Origin: Streptomyces chilikensis
GTDB lineage: Bacteria > Actinomycetota > Actinomycetes > Streptomycetales > Streptomycetaceae
Length of the DNA stretch: 41,921 nucleotides
Assembly: GCF_001642695.1 (NCBI RefSeq)
Contig: NZ_LWCC02000005.1
Span: 3,194,282 to 3,236,202, forward strand
Reading direction: 5' to 3'
The translations under genes and the position numbers were made by a program. The notes under the pieces were generated by a model. The model did not search any database, had not been told where the DNA came from, and saw only the letters and a list, made by a program, of their open reading frames with translations. Positions 37,737 through 41,921 of this stretch are shown one piece after another (the first letter of the stretch is position 1; every line of letters begins with the position of its first letter).

Positions 37737-37871
37737 TCTCCGGCCGGACCCGGAACTCCGGTGTCCGGCCAGGGCGTTCCTCCCGCGGAACCGCCCGGGA
37801 ACACACATCGCCAGTCGCCGACATGGCAAGTCCGTAGGACCATTCCGACAAGGAAGGCACGGCCGCCGCAC

Positions 37872-38918
37872 GTGAGGGACACACGAGAGAGCCGGCTGCT
37901 CCTGGTGCTGCTGGTCGCGATCGCGTTCGCGCTGATCACGGTGGACATCAGGGGCGGGAAGGACTCACCCGTCGACGGCGCCCGCCATGCCGCGGCCGCC
38001 GTCTTCGGCCCGATCGAGAGCGGCGTCGCCTCCGCGGTCGATCCGATCGGCAACGCCGTCGCGGCCGTCCGCGACTCCGGCGAGCGCCACGACCGGCTCA
38101 CCGAACTGGAGCAGGAGAACGCCGCCCTCAAGGCGGAGCTCGGCAGCGACGCCCGCGACCGCAGCAAACTCCGCCAGTTCGAGAAGATGCTGACCACGGC
38201 CGGCGCCGGGCAGTACAAGATCAAGGGCGCCCAGGTGGTCGGCATCGGCGCGGCCCAGGGCTTCTCCTGGACGGTCACCCTGGACGTCGGCGCCAACGAC
38301 GGCATCCAGCGCGACATGACGGTGCTCAACGGCGACGGCCTGGTCGGCCGGGTCACCACCGTCGGCCCCGAGACGGCGACCGTCCTGCTGGCCAGCGACC
38401 CCGACTTCACCGTCGGCACCCGGATGGAGGACAGCGACGAACTCGGCTTCGCCTCCGGCCAGGGCGACCGGCCGCTGCGCGTCCAGCTGCTCAACGGCAA
38501 GGCCAAGGTGGAGAAGGGCGACCGCCTGGTCACCTTCGGCTCCCAGGGTGACAAGCCGTTCGTGCCGGGCGTCCCGGTGGGCGTCGTCCAGCGGGTCGAC
38601 CCGGCGGGCGGCGACCTCACGCGTACGGTCTACGTCACGCCGTTCGTCAGCTTCACCCAGCTGGACATCGTCGGCATCGTCGTCCAGGGTCCCGCCAAGG
38701 ACCCGCGGGACAGCGTGCTGCCGCCCAAGCCGAAGCCGACGCCCGTCCCCACGGTGACCGTCACCGTCACGCCCGGCGCGCAGGACCCGGAAGGCCGGGC
38801 GGGCCAGGACGGCCAGGCCGCACAGGAGGGTCAGGCGGCACAGGAGGGTCAAGCGGCACAGGACGGCCAGGCGGCACAGGACGGGCCGCAGCCGCAGCAG
38901 GAACAGGACGAGCAGTAG
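37872..38918 (+). CDS. mreC: Cell-shape protein MreC
   Basis: A bitopic membrane protein linking MreB to periplasmic wall enzymes; 348 residues. One transmembrane helix (about 9-26: LLLVLLVAIAFALITVD), a coiled coil (about 68-95: RLTELEQENAALKAEL), and the two-lobed beta domain (about 120-285: ANDGIQRDMTVLNGDGLVGRV). A Pro-rich stretch and a low-complexity Gln/Ala/Gly tail (from about 297) follow and contain four GQAAQ(E/D) repeats. The GTG start has AAGGAAGG 14 bases upstream, rather far. It is followed by mreD after 19 bases. Confidence 0.93.
   Translation: MRDTRESRLLLVLLVAIAFALITVDIRGGKDSPVDGARHAAAAVFGPIESGVASAVDPIGNAVAAVRDSGERHDRLTELEQENAALKAELGSDARDRSKLRQFEKMLTTAGAGQYKIKGAQVVGIGAAQGFSWTVTLDVGANDGIQRDMTVLNGDGLVGRVTTVGPETATVLLASDPDFTVGTRMEDSDELGFASGQGDRPLRVQLLNGKAKVEKGDRLVTFGSQGDKPFVPGVPVGVVQRVDPAGGDLTRTVYVTPFVSFTQLDIVGIVVQGPAKDPRDSVLPPKPKPTPVPTVTVTVTPGAQDPEGRAGQDGQAAQEGQAAQEGQAAQDGQAAQDGPQPQQEQDEQ
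38811..38882 (+). repeat. Four tandem 18-bp repeats in the mreC 3' end
   Basis: Units start at 38811, 38829, 38847 and 38865, each coding GQAAQ followed by E or D. A two-residue-shifted partial copy (GQDGQ) precedes them. Their near identity suggests recent expansion. Confidence 0.9.
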
Positions 38919-38937
38919 GAACTGGGGGGCCTTACCC

Positions 38938-39585
38938 ATGAAACTCAACCGGATCCTGCTCTCGGGCACGCTGGTGGTGGTCGCCCTGGTGATCCAGGTG
39001 AGCGTCCTCGCCCGGCTCCAGCTGCCCGGAGCCGTCCCCGACCTGCTGCTGCTCACGGTGCTCGGCCTCGCCCTGGTCTACGGGCACACGGGCGGCGCCC
39101 TGGTCGGTTTCACGGCCGGTCTCCTGGCCGACCTCGCCCCGCCCGCGGACCACGCCGCCGGACGGTACGCGCTGGTGCTCTGCGTCGTCGGCTACCTGGT
39201 CGGCCTCGCCCGGCCCGAGCACGGGCGGCTGCGTTCCGCGGTCGGCCCGATGGCCGTGGTGGTCGCCGCCGCCGTCGGCTCGACGCTGCTCTACGCGGGC
39301 GTCGGCGCGCTGGTCGGCGACACCGCGGCCCGTGACGTGGGCCTCGGCTCGCTGGCCTTCACGGCGGCCCTCTACGACCTGCTGCTCACGCCCTTCGTGG
39401 TGCCCGGGGTGATGGCGCTGGCGCGCCGCGTGGAGAACGACCCGCTCGCCGACACGTCCGCGTCCGGCGGCGCCCCGGCCGCCTCGAACTGGCTGGTCTC
39501 CGGCACGCCCGGTCTCAGCCGCACCCGCCGTGGCGCCGGCCGGATGGGCCTCGGCACCCGCCTGAAGGGGGTCAAGCGGCTGTGA
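38938..39585 (+). CDS. mreD: Cell-shape membrane protein MreD
   Basis: An integral membrane partner of MreC and PBP2, 215 residues. Five to six hydrophobic helices lie between residues 6 and 160, with the family segment GALVGFTAGLLADLAPP. A hydrophilic C-terminal tail (about 162-215), basic at its end, is longer than in E. coli. The ATG has GGGGGG 7 bases upstream. Its stop codon overlaps a GTG (GTGA, 39582-39585) that opens a 19-codon frame leading to pbp2. Confidence 0.92.
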   Translation: MKLNRILLSGTLVVVALVIQVSVLARLQLPGAVPDLLLLTVLGLALVYGHTGGALVGFTAGLLADLAPPADHAAGRYALVLCVVGYLVGLARPEHGRLRSAVGPMAVVVAAAVGSTLLYAGVGALVGDTAARDVGLGSLAFTAALYDLLLTPFVVPGVMALARRVENDPLADTSASGGAPAASNWLVSGTPGLSRTRRGAGRMGLGTRLKGVKRL

Positions 39586-39641
39586 GCCAGGCCTTCCCGT
39601 CGTCCGACCGCCACCCCTCGACGAATGGGCCGCGCCCATGA
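39582..39641 (+). CDS. Possible 19-codon coupling ORF between mreD and pbp2
   Basis: GTG 39582 overlaps the mreD stop by the sequence GTGA and has AAGGGGG 10 bases upstream. The frame ends in TGA 39639-39641, which overlaps the pbp2 ATG as ATGA. Between them the pbp2 start has no ribosome site of its own. It could be a coupling device that keeps ribosomes moving from mreD into pbp2; the peptide itself need not matter. Chance is a serious alternative. Confidence 0.25.
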   Translation: MSQAFPSSDRHPSTNGPRP

Positions 39642-41921
39642 GCAACATTCCCGAGACGGGCCGCAGCCCCCGCGTCCAGATCCGCCTGGTCGTCCTGCAG
39701 ATCCTGGTCCTCTCCCTGCTCGCCACCCTCGGCGGACGCCTCTGGTACCTCCAGGTGCGCAACGGCGCCGAGTACGCGGCCGAGGCCAGTGGCAACCACG
39801 TCCAGCAGGTCGTCCAGCCCGCCACCCGCGGCGAGATCCTCGACGCCCGCGGCGTGGCCATCGCCGACAACGAGAACCGGCTGGTCGTCTCCGCCTCCCG
39901 GACCGAGCTGATGAAGATGGACGACGACGGCAAGGGCGTCCTCGCCAAGCTCGCCGGCGTCCTCGGCATGAAGCCGAAGGAGGTCGAGGAGAAGGTCCGG
40001 CTGTGCGACTCCGAGACCCCGCAGCCCTGCTGGAACGGTTCGCCCTACCAGCCGATCCCCATCACCGACGAGGCGACGCCCCGTCAGGCGCTGCAGATCC
40101 GCGAGCGGTCCGAGGACTTCCCCGGCATCACCGCCGAGCCCGCCTCGGTCCGCCGCTACCCGAGCCCCGGCGGCGCCAACACCGCCCAGGTCCTCGGCTA
40201 CCTGTCGCCCGTCACCGACGAGGAGATCCAGAAGGCGCAGGACACCGACTCGCCCTACCTGCGGTCCGACCAGATCGGCCGCTCCGGCCTGGAACGCCAG
40301 TACGACAAGGCGCTGCGCGGCAAGGCCGGCGTCACCCGGTACGAGGTGGACAAGCTCGGCCGGGTGCTCGGCGAGGCCGAGGCCGACCCCGGCGTGCCCG
40401 GCTCCCACCTGGTCACCAGCATCGACGCCCGGGTGCAGCGGGTGGCGGAGTACGAGCTGGAGGAGGCCATGAAGGCGGCCCGCCAGGAGTGGGACCGCAA
40501 CACCAACGAGCGGTACAAGGCCGACGCCGGCGCCGTCGTCGTGATGGAGGCCAAGACCGGCAGGGTGGTCGCGATGGCGTCCAACCCGTCCTACGACCCC
40601 AACGCCTGGGTCGGCGGCATCTCCGCCAAGGACTACGCCAAGATGACCGGCAAGAAGTCGAACTACCCGCTGCTCAACCGCGCCATCCAGGGCCAGGCGG
40701 CGCCCGGCTCGATCTTCAAGGTGGTCACCACGGCGGGCGCGGTCGAGGCCGGATACCCGTTCGACGGCAACTACCAGTGCTCCAGCGACTACTCCATCGG
40801 CGGCCAGGTCTTCAAGAACTTCGAGTCCGCCAACCACGGCATGATCGACCTGGGCCGCGCCCTGGAGGTGTCCTGCGACACCGTCTACTACCGCCTCGCG
40901 CACCAGGAGTGGAAGAAGGACGGCGGCGCCAAGGGCGGCGAGAAGGCCAACGACCACTTCTACGAGGCGGCCCACCGGTTCGGTCTCGGCAAGGAGACCG
41001 GCATCGACCTGCCCAACGAGGTCGCGGGCCGCATCCCGGACCGCGCGTGGAAGCAGGAGTACTGGGAGGCCAACAAGGACTACTGGTGCAAGCACGGCAA
41101 GAAGGGCGGCGACTACGTCGAGCAGATCGAGTGGGAGAACTGCCACGGCGGCAACGAGCTGCGCGCCGGTGACTCGGTCAACTACTCCATCGGCCAGGGC
41201 GACACGCTGGTGACGCCGATCCAGATGGCGGCCATCTACGGCGCCATCTCCAACGGCGGCACCATGTACGTCCCCACCGTCGGCAAGGCCGTGATCAGCC
41301 CGGACGGGAAGACGGTCGAGGAGATCGAGCCCCGGCGCAACGGCAGGCTGCCGGTGGACAAGGCGACCCTCAAGGCGATGGACGGGGCCCTCGAGGGCGT
41401 CGCCACCCGGGGCACCGCCGCCTGGCGCTTCGGCGGCTGGCCGCAGGACAAGATCCCGATGCACGCCAAGACCGGTACCGCGGAGGTCTACGGCAAGCAG
41501 ACCACCTCCTGGTTCGCCACGTACACCGAGGACTACACGATCGTCATGACGATCTCCCAGGGCGGTACGGGTTCCGGCGCCTCCGGCCCGGCCGTGCGCA
41601 AGATCTACGACGCGATGTACGGCGTCCAGCCGGACGGCTCGATCGACAGGAAGAAGGCCCTGCTGCCCGAGCCGCAGAAGAAGCTGCCCAAGATCCGCCC
41701 CGACGGCACCGTGGACAGCCCCAAGATCGACCAGGACCCGGTCGAGGCGCTGAAGAAGGCCGCCGAGGCCGCCGCCGAAGCCGGACAGAACGGGCAGGCG
41801 GGGCAGGCCGGGCAGGCCGGCGGCTACCCGGGCCAGGCACCGCCGGACGAGGCGGCCGCCGCCCCCGACGACGGCGCGTCGCCCGAGCAGCCCGCCGGCA
41901 CGGCCGGCCGTGCCGGCGCCG
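39638..41921 (+). CDS. pbp2: Penicillin-binding protein 2 (class B), partial at the right edge
   Basis: A septal/elongasome-type transpeptidase that cross-links peptidoglycan with MreBCD; 761 residues are visible and no stop is reached. One transmembrane anchor (about 14-34), then the pedestal domain (RGEILDARGVAIADN, about 65-80; RRYPSPGGANTAQVLGYL). The transpeptidase domain has Ser358-x-x-Lys361 (GSIFK), the second motif Ser412-Cys-Asp414, and Lys611-Thr-Gly (HAKTGTAE). Ser-x-Asp instead of Ser-x-Asn agrees with the PBP2 branch, as I remember it for E. coli. From about 705 an Ala/Gly/Gln-rich tail with repeated GQAGQA units begins, possibly exported and disordered. The ATG has no ribosome site and overlaps a short upstream frame. 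Confidence 0.95.
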   Translation, partial: MSNIPETGRSPRVQIRLVVLQILVLSLLATLGGRLWYLQVRNGAEYAAEASGNHVQQVVQPATRGEILDARGVAIADNENRLVVSASRTELMKMDDDGKGVLAKLAGVLGMKPKEVEEKVRLCDSETPQPCWNGSPYQPIPITDEATPRQALQIRERSEDFPGITAEPASVRRYPSPGGANTAQVLGYLSPVTDEEIQKAQDTDSPYLRSDQIGRSGLERQYDKALRGKAGVTRYEVDKLGRVLGEAEADPGVPGSHLVTSIDARVQRVAEYELEEAMKAARQEWDRNTNERYKADAGAVVVMEAKTGRVVAMASNPSYDPNAWVGGISAKDYAKMTGKKSNYPLLNRAIQGQAAPGSIFKVVTTAGAVEAGYPFDGNYQCSSDYSIGGQVFKNFESANHGMIDLGRALEVSCDTVYYRLAHQEWKKDGGAKGGEKANDHFYEAAHRFGLGKETGIDLPNEVAGRIPDRAWKQEYWEANKDYWCKHGKKGGDYVEQIEWENCHGGNELRAGDSVNYSIGQGDTLVTPIQMAAIYGAISNGGTMYVPTVGKAVISPDGKTVEEIEPRRNGRLPVDKATLKAMDGALEGVATRGTAAWRFGGWPQDKIPMHAKTGTAEVYGKQTTSWFATYTEDYTIVMTISQGGTGSGASGPAVRKIYDAMYGVQPDGSIDRKKALLPEPQKKLPKIRPDGTVDSPKIDQDPVEALKKAAEAAAEAGQNGQAGQAGQAGGYPGQAPPDEAAAAPDDGASPEQPAGTAGRAGA

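Noticed and set aside
39572-41464. 630-codon minus-strand frame opposite pbp2
   Set aside because: It is an antisense shadow of a clear penicillin-binding protein gene.

Overview
The window is a piece of a high-GC actinobacterial chromosome, almost certainly Streptomyces. Signs are the strong third-position G/C bias, many GTG starts and one TTG start, TAnnnT promoter elements sitting right against start codons, a ClgR-type site upstream of clpP1P2, and a gene order (rpiB, nei, tig, clpP1, clpP2, clpX, valS, folC, ndk, mreB, mreC, mreD, pbp2) that matches, from memory, the core arm of Streptomyces coelicolor. I see no prophage, insertion sequence, CRISPR array or rRNA. This is mostly ordinary core chromosome with some lineage-specific inserts.

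Layout. 1-5.5 kb: a Nudix hydrolase (minus), a large secreted subtilisin-like protease (plus), and a minus-strand pair of an ECF sigma factor and a membrane protein that may be its anti-sigma partner; the sigma gene is broken by a 5-bp tandem duplication. 5.8-12.3 kb: aspartate-semialdehyde dehydrogenase and two convergent paralogous aminopeptidase N genes; the second has no stop codon before it runs into the first. 12.4-18.4 kb: a mycothiol-nitroreductase/DsbA-like protein, the biotin transporter subunit BioY, and two paralogous amino acid permeases around an orphan AbiEi/Vsr-like protein. 18.6-23.5 kb: RpiB, a Nei-type DNA glycosylase, a membrane PP2C phosphatase, an acyltransferase-3 membrane protein and a 64-residue membrane protein. 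23.5-28.7 kb: tRNA-Gly(TCC) and tRNA-Pro(TGG), then the protein quality-control cluster tig, clpP1, clpP2, clpX. 28.8-35.7 kb: a GPYG-repeat membrane protein, valS, a second acyltransferase, folC and a DUF4233 protein. 36.0-41.9 kb: ndk, then the cell-shape/sporulation-wall cluster mreB, mreC, mreD, pbp2 (pbp2 runs off the right edge).

How the parts work together. Trigger factor takes nascent chains at the ribosome, and ClpX feeds the ClpP1P2 chamber. MreB, MreC, MreD and PBP2 form the elongasome-like machine that, in Streptomyces, builds spore wall. FolC, Ndk, Asd and ValS are housekeeping enzymes. Most transcription units end in very long perfect hairpins, several of them shared by convergent genes.

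Most worth a second look: the frameshifted ECF sigma gene; the stop-less convergent aminopeptidase; hairpins placed inside the clpP2-clpX and mreB-mreC intervals; a small ORF bridging mreD and pbp2 by two 4-base stop/start overlaps; four likely leaderless genes; and a tandem repeat that contains the phosphatase stop codon. I did not find a convincing new multi-gene system.
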